64,000 bases of DNA from Natronoglycomyces albus (GCF_016925535.1 NZ_CP070496.1:558001-622000), one strand, 5' to 3'; counted from the first letter of the stretch, positions 44,762 through 54,659 are shown. Translations and numbers: made by a program. Notes: generated from the sequence alone by a model not told the origin.

Positions 44762-45409
44762 CTAGGCGGCGCGGAGCGCGAAAGTGCGCTGTGGCAACCA
44801 TTCGGTGTTGGTCGGCTCTGACTTGTGCAGGTACCAGGTGAAGGAGTCGACCTCGAACTTCGCTTCGAAGGTGGCGAATTTGGAAAAGATGGAGTCGAGC
44901 GCCGCCGAGTCGACATCATGCGCGATCGTCACGTGCGGATGGTAGGGAAATCGCAGCGGACGCCACAGCAGCTTGCTGCGGATACGACCGGCCAGCTGTT
45001 CGCAGGAGGATATTCCCTCGGCGATCGCGACGAACACCACCTCGGTGATCGGGCGGAACGAACCGGTGCCTCGCAGATGAAGGGTAAACGGGCGTGACTG
45101 CTCTGCGACCTCGTGCAGGTGCCTCTCGACGGAGTCCAGGTCTGACCGAGGGACTTCGGTGGGGCCCAAGAGAGTGACGTGTGCTGGCACGATGCCCCCA
45201 TTGGGGTCGCCCGCCTCAATCCGGGCGTTGTCCAGTTGCTCCCGCCAAGGCTGCGGGATTGGGATCGAGACCCCGATGGTGCTCATTGACTCCTCGTCGT
45301 CGCCCAATTCGGCTTCCTCGGCGAAAGAATCGGGCCGGAATCCGTTGTCACCGCCGGAGGTGAGCGTTCCAGCGGTGTCGACTCCCTCAATGGTGGTGCC
45401 CTCGCGCAC
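44762..45409 (-). CDS. 2'-5' RNA ligase-like 2H phosphoesterase
   Basis: A 215-residue protein with two HxT motifs, PAHVTLLGPT (about residue 76) and YHPHVTIAHDV (about 160), the catalytic pair of the 2H phosphoesterase superfamily. Members ligate RNA or hydrolyse cyclic phosphodiesters; the substrate is not known. The first 40 residues are an acidic extension. GTG 45409 is preferred because TAGGAG lies eight bases upstream. The order trpS, 2H protein, YihY recurs in actinobacteria. Confidence 0.87.
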   Translation of the reverse strand: MREGTTIEGVDTAGTLTSGGDNGFRPDSFAEEAELGDDEESMSTIGVSIPIPQPWREQLDNARIEAGDPNGGIVPAHVTLLGPTEVPRSDLDSVERHLHEVAEQSRPFTLHLRGTGSFRPITEVVFVAIAEGISSCEQLAGRIRSKLLWRPLRFPYHPHVTIAHDVDSAALDSIFSKFATFEAKFEVDSFTWYLHKSEPTNTEWLPQRTFALRAA

Positions 45410-45580
45410 TACGTCCACTCCTACCAGCTTCTTCCTCGGCTCACGGTGAGGCGCAGCGGGTGTGCGTCAGCACCACGGAGATCGAGCCCACCACAGGAGT
45501 CGGGGCTTGAGCCTGTTGCCACGACGTCGCGCACCCGCTCGCGCCTTCGTTCGGGCGATATTTGCGCTGAACTCATGGTG

Positions 45581-46627
45581 TTAGGACTTATTGTCGCCGG
45601 GAAGGGACACTGGTGGGAAGAAGCCAACCCTGTCGTATACGCGCGCCAACGTGGTCGAGGCGACCTCGCGGGCCCGTTGCGCGCCGGAGTCGAGGACTCG
45701 TTGTAGTTCGGCCTGGTCGGACAAATACTCCTGAGTGGACTTGGCGATGGGTTCGCAGAAGTCCGCCACCACTTCACCGAGGTCCTTTTTCAGATCCCCG
45801 TAGCCCTTGCCCGCGTAGTCCGCCTCCAGCTGCTGGAGTGACTTGTCGGCCAACGCCGAGTAAATCACCAGCAGGTTAGACACGCCCGGCTTGTTTTCCG
45901 GGTCGTAGGTGACCTCGGAGCCGGTGTCGGTCACCGCTGAGCGGATCTTCTTGCGGATGCGGGCCGGTTCGTCACGCAACTCGATGAGACCGTTCTTGGT
46001 TGAGTTTGACTTCGACATCTTCCGTTCGGGGTCGCCCAGATCCTTGATGGTGGCCGTTTCTTTGAGGATGTGCGGCTCCGGAACGGTGAACACGCGCTTG
46101 TAGGTGTTGTTCATCCGGATGGCCAGGTCGCGAGTCAACTCCAGGTGCTGGCGCTGGTCTTCACCCACTGGGACTGCATTGGCCTGGTACAGCAGGATGT
46201 CGGCCGCCTGCAAGATGGGGTAGGTGAACAGCCCGACCGAGGTGCGCTCCTGCTTGGAGGACTTGTCTTTGAACTGGGTCATGCGACTGGCTTCGCCGAA
46301 CCCGGTCTGGCAGTTGAGAATCCAGGCGAGCATGGCGTGTTCGGGTACGGCCGACTGCGGGAAGATGATCGACTCGTCCAGGTTCACACCAAGTGCCAAG
46401 AGTTGGGCGGTGGCAATAAAGGTGCGTTGCTTGAGCACTTTGGGGTCATAGGCGACCGTGATGGCGTGCATGTCGGGAATGAAGTAGAAGCACTCGTGAG
46501 TTTCCTGCAAGCTAACCCAGTTCCGCACCGCACCCAGGTAGTTCCCCAGGTGGAACGAGTCTGCGGTGGGTTGGATGCCGGATAGAACGCGAGGCTTTCG
46601 CGTCGATGCTGGATTCTCTTGCGTCAT
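45581..46627 (-). CDS. trpS: Tryptophan-tRNA ligase
   Basis: A 348-residue class I aminoacyl-tRNA synthetase. The HIGH-like motif is [10 protein letters not shown] (residues 25-34) and the KMSKS motif is intact in [27 protein letters not shown] and [13 protein letters not shown] are specific for TrpRS. It charges tRNA-Trp. GGAG precedes the ATG closely. I see no T-box-type leader upstream. Confidence 0.96.
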   Translation of the reverse strand: MTQENPASTRKPRVLSGIQPTADSFHLGNYLGAVRNWVSLQETHECFYFIPDMHAITVAYDPKVLKQRTFIATAQLLALGVNLDESIIFPQSAVPEHAMLAWILNCQTGFGEASRMTQFKDKSSKQERTSVGLFTYPILQAADILLYQANAVPVGEDQRQHLELTRDLAIRMNNTYKRVFTVPEPHILKETATIKDLGDPERKMSKSNSTKNGLIELRDEPARIRKKIRSAVTDTGSEVTYDPENKPGVSNLLVIYSALADKSLQQLEADYAGKGYGDLKKDLGEVVADFCEPIAKSTQEYLSDQAELQRVLDSGAQRAREVASTTLARVYDRVGFFPPVSLPGDNKS

Positions 46628-46961
46628 GACTCCATTCTGTCATCCCCAGGTGCGAGTTTTGACGCCAGGTTAGCGGCGTTTCCAGCTGATTCGGACAAGA
46701 AGGCGCAGGCAGTGGCCCAGTGTGATGCGCCAATGGGCACGCTCGAGGGATACACGCTCTGGGCACCTGGGGCGGGTAGGGTTGGCACCAGGCTGAGACA
46801 AAGGGCGATGTATGCCGTCGCCTACCTCCGTAAACGTGTCTTCATGCGGTATTGGCGGTGCGATCGAATACGCACGATTGGCGCCGATGCGCAAGATCTG
46901 AGAACACGGCGCGCTTGCGTATGCCATCACGATTGAGCACCTGGGTTACCGGAGGAACACC
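46628..46961. other. Divergent intergenic region between trpS and galE
   Basis: It contains no gene I can support. It must hold the promoters of trpS (minus) and galE (plus), but I cannot pick convincing hexamers. Confidence 0.4.
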
Positions 46962-47933
46962 GTGAAGTATCTCGTCACTGGCGGAGCTGGATTCATTGGC
47001 GCCACTGTCGCCACCATGTTGATGGAGGCCGGGCACGAGGTGGTCGTCATTGACGACTGCTCCCGGAACTCGCAGCGGTTTGTTCCCGCTGGTGCGAAGT
47101 TGGTCCGCAAGCGAGTCCACGAGGTGGCCGATGTTCTCGATTCCAGCTTCGATGGAGTGCTGCATTTCGCTGGTCTGATCGCGGCGGGGGAGTCGGTGGA
47201 GTTCCCCGAACGATTCTGGGACAACAACGCCGTTGGCACCCTGGTGCTCCTGGAGACGATGCGCAAGAGCGGTGTGCGCAAGCTGGTGTTCTCGTCCTCG
47301 GCCGGGGTGTATGGCAACCCCGAGAGCGTCCCGATCACCGAAGATGCCGCGACTAACCCGGTGAATGCCTACAGTTACACCAAATTGAGCTGCGATATGG
47401 CCATCGCCTCGGAGGCCGTGGCTCACGGCCTAGCCGCCGCCAGCCTGAGGTACTTCAACGTAGCCGGTGCCTACCGGGACAAACAGGGAACCTGGCGTGG
47501 GGAGAACCATGAGCCAGAGACCCACCTCATTCCGATCGCGCTCGAGGTTGCCGCTGGTAAACGCGACAAACTAGCGATCTTTGGAGACGACTACCCGACG
47601 CCGGATGGAACCTGCGTTCGCGACTATATTCACGTGGCCGACTTGGCCCAGGCACATTTGCTGGCATTGGACCACGTGGAGGCCGGGGAACACCGGGTGT
47701 ACAACCTGGGTTCGGGTACCGGCTACTCGAACGCGCAGATCGCGCAGGCGGTTGCCCGAATCACCGGCCGAGAGATTCCGGTCGTCTACACCGATCGGCG
47801 TCCGGGAGACCCGGCGGAGTTGGTTGCCTCCTCGCAGCGGGCGAAGTCGGAGCTGGGATGGAAGCCCACCCGCGATTCGCTGGAGCAAATGGTGGGCGAC
47901 GCGTGGGCCTACTATCAACACACTCAGGCCTGA
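46962..47933 (+). CDS. galE: UDP-glucose 4-epimerase
   Basis: A 323-residue extended short-chain dehydrogenase. NAD binding: GGAGFIGATVA (8-18). Catalytic SSAGVYG and Y-x3-K in YSYTKLSCD (about residue 145). RYFNVAGAYRD, RDYIHVADLAQAHLLAL and RRPGDPAELVAS are GalE-specific. It interconverts UDP-glucose and UDP-galactose for cell-surface sugars. GTG 46962 has GGAGGA upstream. It is monocistronic. Confidence 0.94.
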   Translation: MKYLVTGGAGFIGATVATMLMEAGHEVVVIDDCSRNSQRFVPAGAKLVRKRVHEVADVLDSSFDGVLHFAGLIAAGESVEFPERFWDNNAVGTLVLLETMRKSGVRKLVFSSSAGVYGNPESVPITEDAATNPVNAYSYTKLSCDMAIASEAVAHGLAAASLRYFNVAGAYRDKQGTWRGENHEPETHLIPIALEVAAGKRDKLAIFGDDYPTPDGTCVRDYIHVADLAQAHLLALDHVEAGEHRVYNLGSGTGYSNAQIAQAVARITGREIPVVYTDRRPGDPAELVASSQRAKSELGWKPTRDSLEQMVGDAWAYYQHTQA

Positions 47934-48108
47934 AGCGGGGATTGACGGCCGCCGAGCCGGGGCATCGCGTGGCTTATTCCGGCGCGATGGCGGCCAGTGG
48001 TCGGCCCTAAGCGTGGGAGCAGCTTATTTAGGGTGGCCTTAGCGCCGCGTCCCACATGTTATTCGGAGGCCAGTCGATTGCGTACGTCCGCAATGGAATA
48101 CTGCCCTC

Positions 48109-48447
48109 ATGGATGTACTGCAATCGATCGTCGTGTTTCTGCACCTCCTTGGCATGGCCATGATCTTTGGGCCCTGGGCAATGGGGATGCTTGAGAAAAA
48201 GCACCGCACTTCGATGACCATGGTCATCGGGGCTGCGACGCAGCTGGCCACCGGCATCATGCTGGCCGGGCTGGCTGGGGCCGACGGCAACCACGCCAAG
48301 ATCGGCATCAAGGCCGTCTTGGCGCTGCTATTGGCCATCATGATCGTCGTTCCCTGGTACAAGAAACGAGAAAAGGTCGCCAGCGGCCACTTCTACGGCA
48401 TCGGTGGTCTGACCATCATCACCGTCGCCATCGCTGTCCTCTGGTAG
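48109..48447 (+). CDS. Small four-helix membrane protein of unknown function
   Basis: A 112-residue protein with four predicted transmembrane helices: FLHLLGMAMIFGPWAMGML, MVIGAATQLATGIMLAGLAG, AVLALLLAIMIVVPW, and a fourth at the C-terminus. The His in the first helix and the layout recall small actinobacterial membrane proteins of the DUF2269/CopD-like group, but I cannot name a family securely. A clear terminator follows at 48549. Confidence 0.7.
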   Translation: MDVLQSIVVFLHLLGMAMIFGPWAMGMLEKKHRTSMTMVIGAATQLATGIMLAGLAGADGNHAKIGIKAVLALLLAIMIVVPWYKKREKVASGHFYGIGGLTIITVAIAVLW

Positions 48448-48548
48448 AGAGGCCCGCGATGGTCAATTGCTAGCGCCGACGCGGCAGCGCCGCAGTGTGC
48501 AAGGCAGTATCGTCCCAACCACTTAAGCCCCTCAGGGTCTTATCCTTT

Positions 48549-48588
48549 CCGGTGGTCCCGCCTTCCGTGCGGGGCCACCGGGCTTTTT
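48549..48588 (+). terminator. Rho-independent terminator
   Basis: CCGGTGG-T-CCCGC pairs with GCGGG-G-CCACCGG, followed by GCTTTTT. It ends the transcript of the small membrane protein. The next 430 bp to the BMP lipoprotein gene contain no supported gene. Confidence 0.85.
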
Positions 48589-49025
48589 GGGGTCGATCCC
48601 CGCTGAACGCCGTACGGGTTGGCTTAGGCTATGTTCGACTCATTGGGGCTCGACTCAGGCCTGGTCATCGACCGCTGAGGCGAGTTCCGGCCATGAAAAC
48701 GCACAGGGCCAGACACACGCAAACGCAATGGCGGACGAAGAGGCCCAGCCAATGAAATTCGCCCGGGGGCATTCGGGACAAAACCGGAAAGGTCGGGAGC
48801 ACCTCCACGCTCCACGCACAGCACAGCGACGGTCACCACGGTTTCCGCTCGGCGTAGCGACATACCCAAAGCAGAATCAAATAATGATCTTGGCAATTAC
48901 GATTCAGTAACGGCCGGTACCTTTTTGGTTGCGAGGTATGGCAGTGAGTGGCCTCGACCAGCTACTTTCGCCCAGGACCCGAAATTCATCGGATGATTCG
49001 ACCGCCCGACGATTGGATGCAAACA

Positions 49026-50108
49026 ATGGCAACGAAGCTAGGGAAAACCATCTTGGCGGGGCTGGGGGCTGCCAGCCTAGTGGCCGTCGCCGCCTGCGCC
49101 GAGCCGCCGGCGGACGACAACGGAAACGGCAACGACCCCGAGGCCTCCTTCACCGCGTGCATGGTGACCGACACCGGCGGAGTCGACGACCGATCCTTCA
49201 ACGCCTCGGCTTGGCTGGGCATGGAGAACATCCGTGACGACAACGACGACATCGCGATCGAATACCGGCAGTCCAACTCTTCGGCCGACTTCGAGCCCAA
49301 CCTGCGCACCTTTATCGACGAAGGCTGCGACTTCATCATGTCCGTCGGTGGGCTGATGGAAGACGCCGCCGAGCAGATTGCCCAGGAAAACCCGGACGTC
49401 CGCTTCGGCATCGTCGACGGAATGGTCGCCGAACCCAACGTCCACTCCATGGAGTTCAACACCGCCGAGTCATCGTTCCTCGCCGGTTACCTGGCCGCCG
49501 GAATGACCGAAACCGGCGCCGTTGGAACCTACGGCGGCATGAACATCGCCCCCGTGACCATCTTCATGGACGGCTTCGCCGAAGGCGTCGCCCACTACAA
49601 CGACGAGCACGGCGAAGACATCGAAGTGCTCGGCTGGAACGTCGAGAGCCAGTCCGGCTCGTTCACCGACGACTTCCAAGACACCACTGCCGGCCGCGCG
49701 TTGGCCGAAACTCTCGTCAGCCAGGGTGCCGACATCGTCTTCCCCGTGGCCGGACCGGCCGGGGTCGGAGCCGCCGCCGTCGCCGACGAAGACGACAACG
49801 TCTCCTTGATCTGGGTCGACATTGACGGATGCACCTCGCTGGAAGAATACTGCGACGACATCCTGTCGACCTCGGTGAAGAACATTCCCGACGCGGTGTA
49901 CGAAGCCATCGAAAACGCCTACAACGAAGGCGACATGGACGCACACTACGTCGGAACGCTGGAAAACAACGGCGTTAGCCTCGCTCCGTTCCACGAAATG
50001 GACTCGCTGGTCTCCGACGAACTCAAGAGCGAACTGGAAGCCCTCGAGGCCGCCATCATCGCTGGCGACGTCACCGTCGAATCTCCGGCCACCCCGGAAC
50101 GCGACTAA
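49026..50108 (+). CDS. BMP-family nucleoside-binding lipoprotein
   Basis: A 360-residue ABC substrate-binding lipoprotein. The signal peptide ends at the lipobox VAVAAC, with Cys near residue 24. The mature domain has VTDTGGVDDRSFNASAWLGM, VHSMEFNTAESSFLAGYLAA and VGTYGGMNIAPVTIFMDGFAEGV, all typical of the BMP/PnrA (purine nucleoside receptor) family. ATG 49026 gives a normal signal peptide; ATG 49017 is possible. It heads the nucleoside operon and is followed by two hairpins that may raise its level over the membrane genes. Confidence 0.92.
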   Translation: MATKLGKTILAGLGAASLVAVAACAEPPADDNGNGNDPEASFTACMVTDTGGVDDRSFNASAWLGMENIRDDNDDIAIEYRQSNSSADFEPNLRTFIDEGCDFIMSVGGLMEDAAEQIAQENPDVRFGIVDGMVAEPNVHSMEFNTAESSFLAGYLAAGMTETGAVGTYGGMNIAPVTIFMDGFAEGVAHYNDEHGEDIEVLGWNVESQSGSFTDDFQDTTAGRALAETLVSQGADIVFPVAGPAGVGAAAVADEDDNVSLIWVDIDGCTSLEEYCDDILSTSVKNIPDAVYEAIENAYNEGDMDAHYVGTLENNGVSLAPFHEMDSLVSDELKSELEALEAAIIAGDVTVESPATPERD

Positions 50109-50119
50109 GCCGCATAGCC

Positions 50120-50149
50120 AGCCAGGAACCCGGCCACGGGTTCCTGGCT
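50120..50149 (+). terminator. Hairpin after the BMP gene, probable partial terminator
   Basis: The 13-bp stem AGCCAGGAACCCG/CGGGTTCCTGGCT lies 11 bases after the stop codon, without a T run. It sits inside the operon, so it is likely a read-through terminator or an mRNA-stabilising hairpin. Confidence 0.6.
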
Positions 50150-50150
50150 G

Positions 50151-50186
50151 CTCTGGCGGCCAGAGCCATGGCCCTGGCCGCCAGAG
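50151..50186 (+). terminator. Second hairpin in the BMP-ATPase spacer
   Basis: The perfect 13-bp stem CTCTGGCGGCCAG/CTGGCCGCCAGAG directly follows the first hairpin. Two in tandem suggest a processing or attenuation site that separates lipoprotein from transporter expression. Confidence 0.55.
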
Positions 50187-50336
50187 CAGAGATTTTGCCG
50201 TCAGTCCAGCCCCGACGCCAGGCGTACCGCCACGGCGTCCGAGCCTGGCCGGGACGTCAGGACCACGCAGCCACCACCGTCACAGCACCCACGGTGCGGC
50301 ACGCCCAACCTGGTGGGCATTCAAAGGAGTAGGACC

Positions 50337-52067
50337 CTGAAACTCGAACTGCGGGCGTTGACGAAGAAGTTTGGGACCTTCGTCGCCGACGACAACATAG
50401 ACTTGGTGGTTCAACCAGGGGAAATCCACGCTCTGTTGGGGGAAAACGGAGCCGGGAAATCCACCCTGATGAACATGCTCTACGGGCTGCTCGAACCCAC
50501 CTCCGGGGAAATCCTCATCGACGATGAACCGGTCACGTTCGACAACCCCAAACAAGCCATCCGCGCGGGTATCGGCATGGTGCACCAGCACTTCATGCTG
50601 GTGCCGCCGTTCACCGTGGCCGAAAACGTCATGCTCGGACGGGAGTATCACCGCTACGGGGTGCTCAATCGCAAAGCCGCCCGCCAGGCCGTTATGGACG
50701 TGTCCGAACGCTACGGACTGCGCGTTGACCCCGACGCGCTCATCAAAGACATTCCGGTGGGCGTGCAGCAGCGAGTCGAGATCATCAAGGCGTTGCTAGG
50801 GGACTGCCGCCTGTTGATCATGGACGAACCCACCGCCGTTCTCACCCCGCAAGAGATCACCGAACTGCTCGACATCATGCGCACCCTGGCCGAGTCGGGC
50901 ACGTCGATCATCTTCATCAGCCACAAGCTCAAAGAAGTCAAGGCCATCGCCGATAAGATCACCGTGATTCGGCGCGGCAAAGTCACCGGCGACCTCACCC
51001 CGGACGTGTCGGAGATGGAACTGGCCTCCGCCATGGTCGGCCGCGACGTCAGCCTCACCGTCGACAAGGGCCAATCCACTCCCGCTGACTCCAGCCTGGA
51101 GATCCGCGACCTCACCGTCATCGACGAACGCGACTGCCGGGCCGTCGACGGGCTCGACCTCACCGTCCGACGCGGGGAAATCCTCGGCATCGCTGGAGTT
51201 GAGGGCAACGGCCAAACCGAACTCGCCCGGGCCCTCATCGGCCTGGCCGGGCACGCCGCCGACGGAGCCAAAGAGAAGATGACCGGCTCCATCAAGTTCC
51301 ACGGCCGTGAGGTCAGCCGTTCCTCACCGTTGCGCCGCATCCGGCTGGGACTGGGCTACATTCCCGAAGACCGAGCCCGCCACGGCCTCATCAAAGACTT
51401 CACCGTCGCCGAAAACTTGGTCCTCAACCAAATCGGAGACGAACCATACTCACGCAACGGGGTGCGCAACTTCAACGCCATCCATGAACTGGCCGAACGG
51501 TCGATCTCCACCTTCGACATCCGCACCGAAGGGCCCGACAAGCCCGCCAGCTCACTCTCGGGCGGGAACCAGCAAAAACTCATCATCGCCCGCGAATTCT
51601 CCCGCAAGCTGGAGCTTCTGGTCGCCTCACAACCCACTCGCGGGGTCGATGTGGGCGCCATCGAGTTCATCCACAAGCGCATCATCGAAGAGCGCGACGC
51701 CGGAGCCGGAGTCCTCCTCATCTCCTCCGAACTCGATGAGATCCTCTCGCTGTCCGACCGCGTCGCCGTCATGTACAAAGGCAAAGTCGTCGCCGTGGTG
51801 CCCCCCGACACCCCACGCGAAGTCATCGGCCGCTACATGGCCGGGGCCGTGCAAGAAGGCGTCGACGCGACCATCCCCGACGCGGTCGTCACCCTCGCAG
51901 GCGGCGCGACGGTCGGGGCCACGGCCACCGACGACGTCGCAGCACAGATCAGCGAAGAGCCAGCCGCGGACGCAGTCGTCGAGATCAGCGACCACGACGA
52001 CCCCGAAACCGACCCCACCACGAACGACCCCGCACCCGAGGACGACAGTAAAGGAGGTGACAAATGA
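50337..52067 (+). CDS. Nucleoside ABC transporter ATP-binding protein (BMP-type, two nucleotide-binding domains)
   Basis: A 576-residue protein with two fused ATPase domains. The first has a normal Walker A (GENGAGKST, about 36-44) and DEPTAVL. The second has the degenerate Walker A (GVEGNGQTEL) and LSGGNQQK signature seen in sugar and nucleoside importers. The C-terminal ~65 residues form an acidic Thr/Asp tail unusual for the family. CTG at 50337 is proposed as start: AAAGGAG lies seven bases before it and homology begins there. GTG 50313 would put that ribosome-binding site inside the gene. Overlaps the next gene by four bases. Confidence 0.9.
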   Translation: MKLELRALTKKFGTFVADDNIDLVVQPGEIHALLGENGAGKSTLMNMLYGLLEPTSGEILIDDEPVTFDNPKQAIRAGIGMVHQHFMLVPPFTVAENVMLGREYHRYGVLNRKAARQAVMDVSERYGLRVDPDALIKDIPVGVQQRVEIIKALLGDCRLLIMDEPTAVLTPQEITELLDIMRTLAESGTSIIFISHKLKEVKAIADKITVIRRGKVTGDLTPDVSEMELASAMVGRDVSLTVDKGQSTPADSSLEIRDLTVIDERDCRAVDGLDLTVRRGEILGIAGVEGNGQTELARALIGLAGHAADGAKEKMTGSIKFHGREVSRSSPLRRIRLGLGYIPEDRARHGLIKDFTVAENLVLNQIGDEPYSRNGVRNFNAIHELAERSISTFDIRTEGPDKPASSLSGGNQQKLIIAREFSRKLELLVASQPTRGVDVGAIEFIHKRIIEERDAGAGVLLISSELDEILSLSDRVAVMYKGKVVAVVPPDTPREVIGRYMAGAVQEGVDATIPDAVVTLAGGATVGATATDDVAAQISEEPAADAVVEISDHDDPETDPTTNDPAPEDDSKGGDK

Positions 52068-53341
52068 GCACCACCACCGAAACCGGACACGACCCCAAGA
52101 GTCCAGGCACCGACGACAAGCGCGACGGATTCGTCACCGTCTTCGGCCGCTACCTGGCCACCGCCAACACCTTCATGGTCACCGTGTACTCGCTGTTGCT
52201 CGCCCTGGTCATCGGCGGACTACTCATCATCATCTCCGACCCGCACGTACGCGGGACGTGGACATACTTCTTTAGCCGACCCCAGGACGCCTTCAGCGCC
52301 TCGTGGGACGCCGTCAGCACCACCTACGCCAACCTGTTCAACGCCTCGATCATCAACGTCAACACCGTTGGCGCCTGGCTCAGCGGCGAAACCACCTTCG
52401 GCCGGGTCCTCAACCCGATCTCCGAAACGCTCTTCTACGCCACCCCACTGATCCTCACCGGACTGGCCGTAGCCCTAGCGTTCCGCGCCGGACTGTTCAA
52501 CATCGGTGCCGAAGGCCAAGCCATCATGGGAGCCATCGCCGCAACCGTCGTCGGCGTCAGCCTCGGACTGCCCTTCTACCTGCACCTACCCATCGCGCTC
52601 CTAGCCGGAACCATCGCCGGAGGCCTCTACGGAGCCGTACCGGGCATCCTTAAAGCCCGCACCGGAGCCCACGAAGTCATCGTCACCATCATGATGAACT
52701 TCATCGCCCTGCACTTCCTGCTGTGGGCACTGGGCACCACCGTGCTCGACAACCCCGACCGCACCGAGGCCATCTCCAAAACTGTCGAGACCTCAGCCCA
52801 ACTGCCGCCGCTACTGAGCTTCCTCGGCAGCCACCTGCGCGTCCACCTCGGACTCTTCGTGGCCCTAGCCGCCGCCGTCGTCACCTGGTGGCTGTTGTCG
52901 CGCTCCACCTTCGGCTTCCGCATCCGTGCCGTCGGCGCCAACGCCGACGCCTCAGCGGTCGCGGGTATCTCAGTGGCCCGCACCTACGGCTCCTCCATGG
53001 GAGTCTCCGGAGCCCTCGCCGGGCTCGGTGGCGCGGTCATCCTGCTGGGAATGAACCCGTACTACCTCACCGACGACCGCATCATGAACATCGGCTTCGA
53101 CGGAATCACCGTGGCCCTCCTGGCCCGCGCCAACCCCTACGGGGTCGTCGCAGCGGCATTCCTCTTCGGAGCGCTCAGAGCCGGAACCCAAGCCATGCAA
53201 CCAGCGATCCCCATTGACATGGCAACCCTGCTGCAAGCCATCATCGTGCTCTTCATCGCCGCGCCCGCCCTGGTCAAGGCGACCCTGCATCTCAAGACAC
53301 CACGCGGTGGCCTGACCACCCTCTCGGCGAAAGGCTGGTGA
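52064..53341 (+). CDS. Nucleoside ABC transporter permease 1
   Basis: A 425-residue BPD_transp_2-family permease. About ten transmembrane segments follow a polar N-terminal 40 residues. ALAFRAGLFNIGAEGQAIMGA and GAHEVIVTIMMNFIAL are the conserved blocks of BMP-linked (YufP/NupP-like) permeases. It pairs with permease 2 and the double ATPase. ATG 52064 overlaps the ATPase stop (ATGA), with AAAGGAGG upstream. Confidence 0.93.
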   Translation: MSTTTETGHDPKSPGTDDKRDGFVTVFGRYLATANTFMVTVYSLLLALVIGGLLIIISDPHVRGTWTYFFSRPQDAFSASWDAVSTTYANLFNASIINVNTVGAWLSGETTFGRVLNPISETLFYATPLILTGLAVALAFRAGLFNIGAEGQAIMGAIAATVVGVSLGLPFYLHLPIALLAGTIAGGLYGAVPGILKARTGAHEVIVTIMMNFIALHFLLWALGTTVLDNPDRTEAISKTVETSAQLPPLLSFLGSHLRVHLGLFVALAAAVVTWWLLSRSTFGFRIRAVGANADASAVAGISVARTYGSSMGVSGALAGLGGAVILLGMNPYYLTDDRIMNIGFDGITVALLARANPYGVVAAAFLFGALRAGTQAMQPAIPIDMATLLQAIIVLFIAAPALVKATLHLKTPRGGLTTLSAKGW

Positions 53342-54657
53342 GAACCATGACGAAGACCGAAGCTCTCACCACCGAAAAGTTCGAACAAACGGAGTCCACC
53401 CGCGACCGACACCTCAAAGCGGGCATCTCATTCGCCCTGCTGGGAGCTGGCGTCGCCGCCATCGCGGTGTTCGCCGTCGCCAGCGAGGCGCGCACCGTGC
53501 TGCGACTCAACATCACCCGACCCGACGTCTCCTTCGCCGTACCCACCGCGTTGACCATGATCGCGCTGGGCGCCATCGCCTTCGCACTAGGCGCGATCAT
53601 GCTCGCCGGGATATACCGCCGCCTCTATGTCTTGGCCACCTCAGGAGCCGTCGCCGCCATCGCGCTGGCGCTCGTACTGTGGGGATTCGGGCGGCCAGGG
53701 GTGCAAGTACCGCTGGAATCGCTGCTCGCCGGGACCCTATTCCTGGCCCTGCCGCTCATCCTCGGCTCGCTCTCCGGCGTACTATGCGAACGCAACGGCG
53801 TCATCAACATCGGCATCGAAGGCCAATTCCTCATGGGAGCCTTCGTCGGCGCGCTCGCCGCGACCATCGCCAACAATCCGTACATCGGCATCATCTTCGC
53901 CATGATCGCCGGGTCGCTCACCACCATGCTGCTAGCCGTCATGGCCGTGCGCTACCAAGTCAACCAGATCGTGCTCGGCGTCATCCTCAACGTGCTCGCG
54001 CTGGGACTCACCGGGTTCCTCTTCGACCGCGTCATGCGCGACGAACCGATTAGTTTCAACCGCCCAGGAGGCGTACCGCGCCTCGGAAGCGTCCTCGAGG
54101 GCGTCCCCGTCCTCGAGAAGCTGCCCACGATTCCCCTAGTCGGGCCGCTGTTGTTTAACCAAAACATCTTCGTCTACGCGGCGCTGTTCGCCGTAGTATT
54201 CCTATGGTTCGCGCTCTTCCACACCCGCTGGGGCCTACGCACCCGCGCAGTCGGCGAACACCCCCACGCCGCAGACTCCGTGGGCATCAACGTCAACCGC
54301 TTCCGCTTCTGGAACGTCACCGCCGCCGGAATGCTCTCGGGCATGGGTGGAGCCTTCTTCACCATCGGACAAACACTCGCGTTCTCCAAAAACATGAGCG
54401 CCGGTCTGGGATTCGTCGCCCTCGCGGTCATGATCATCGGCCGCTGGAACCCCTTCGGAGCCCTCGCCGGTGCCCTCATGATCGGATTCCTCACCGAAAC
54501 CCAACGGCAAATGGCATCCATGCCCGGCGGCTCCCCGATTCCGTCCGAATTCCTCTCCATGCTGCCCTACATCGCCACCATCGTGGTCGTGGCCGGACTC
54601 GTCGGACGAGCCAAACCACCAGCGGCCAACGGCCAACCATTCACACCAGGAGGCTGA
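53338..54657 (+). CDS. Nucleoside ABC transporter permease 2
   Basis: A 439-residue YufQ/NupQ-like permease. It carries extra N-terminal helices (about 28-120) before the core LSGVLCERNGVINIGIEGQFLMGAF, RTRAVGEHPHAADSVGINV and GLGFVALAVMIIGRWNPFGAL. It forms the membrane heterodimer with permease 1. GTG 53338 overlaps the preceding stop (GTGA); ATG 53347 is an alternative start. AGGAGG at its 3' end serves the cytidine deaminase gene. Confidence 0.93.
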   Translation: MRTMTKTEALTTEKFEQTESTRDRHLKAGISFALLGAGVAAIAVFAVASEARTVLRLNITRPDVSFAVPTALTMIALGAIAFALGAIMLAGIYRRLYVLATSGAVAAIALALVLWGFGRPGVQVPLESLLAGTLFLALPLILGSLSGVLCERNGVINIGIEGQFLMGAFVGALAATIANNPYIGIIFAMIAGSLTTMLLAVMAVRYQVNQIVLGVILNVLALGLTGFLFDRVMRDEPISFNRPGGVPRLGSVLEGVPVLEKLPTIPLVGPLLFNQNIFVYAALFAVVFLWFALFHTRWGLRTRAVGEHPHAADSVGINVNRFRFWNVTAAGMLSGMGGAFFTIGQTLAFSKNMSAGLGFVALAVMIIGRWNPFGALAGALMIGFLTETQRQMASMPGGSPIPSEFLSMLPYIATIVVVAGLVGRAKPPAANGQPFTPGG

Positions 54658-54659
54658 CC

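Noticed and set aside
46628-46961. T-box leader upstream of trpS
   Set aside because: No TGGNACC-like T-box sequence or specifier hairpin is visible on the minus strand.
48589-49025. Purine or other riboswitch upstream of the nucleoside transporter operon
   Set aside because: I looked for purine-riboswitch core motifs and three-way-junction pairing and found none.
51307-52275. 322-residue Ser/Pro/Thr-rich frame over the ABC ATPase gene
   Set aside because: It is an out-of-frame reading of a well-supported ATPase and permease junction.
54204-54659. Upstream extension of the cytidine deaminase frame
   Set aside because: It reads the permease gene in another frame; AGGAGG places the true start at 54660.
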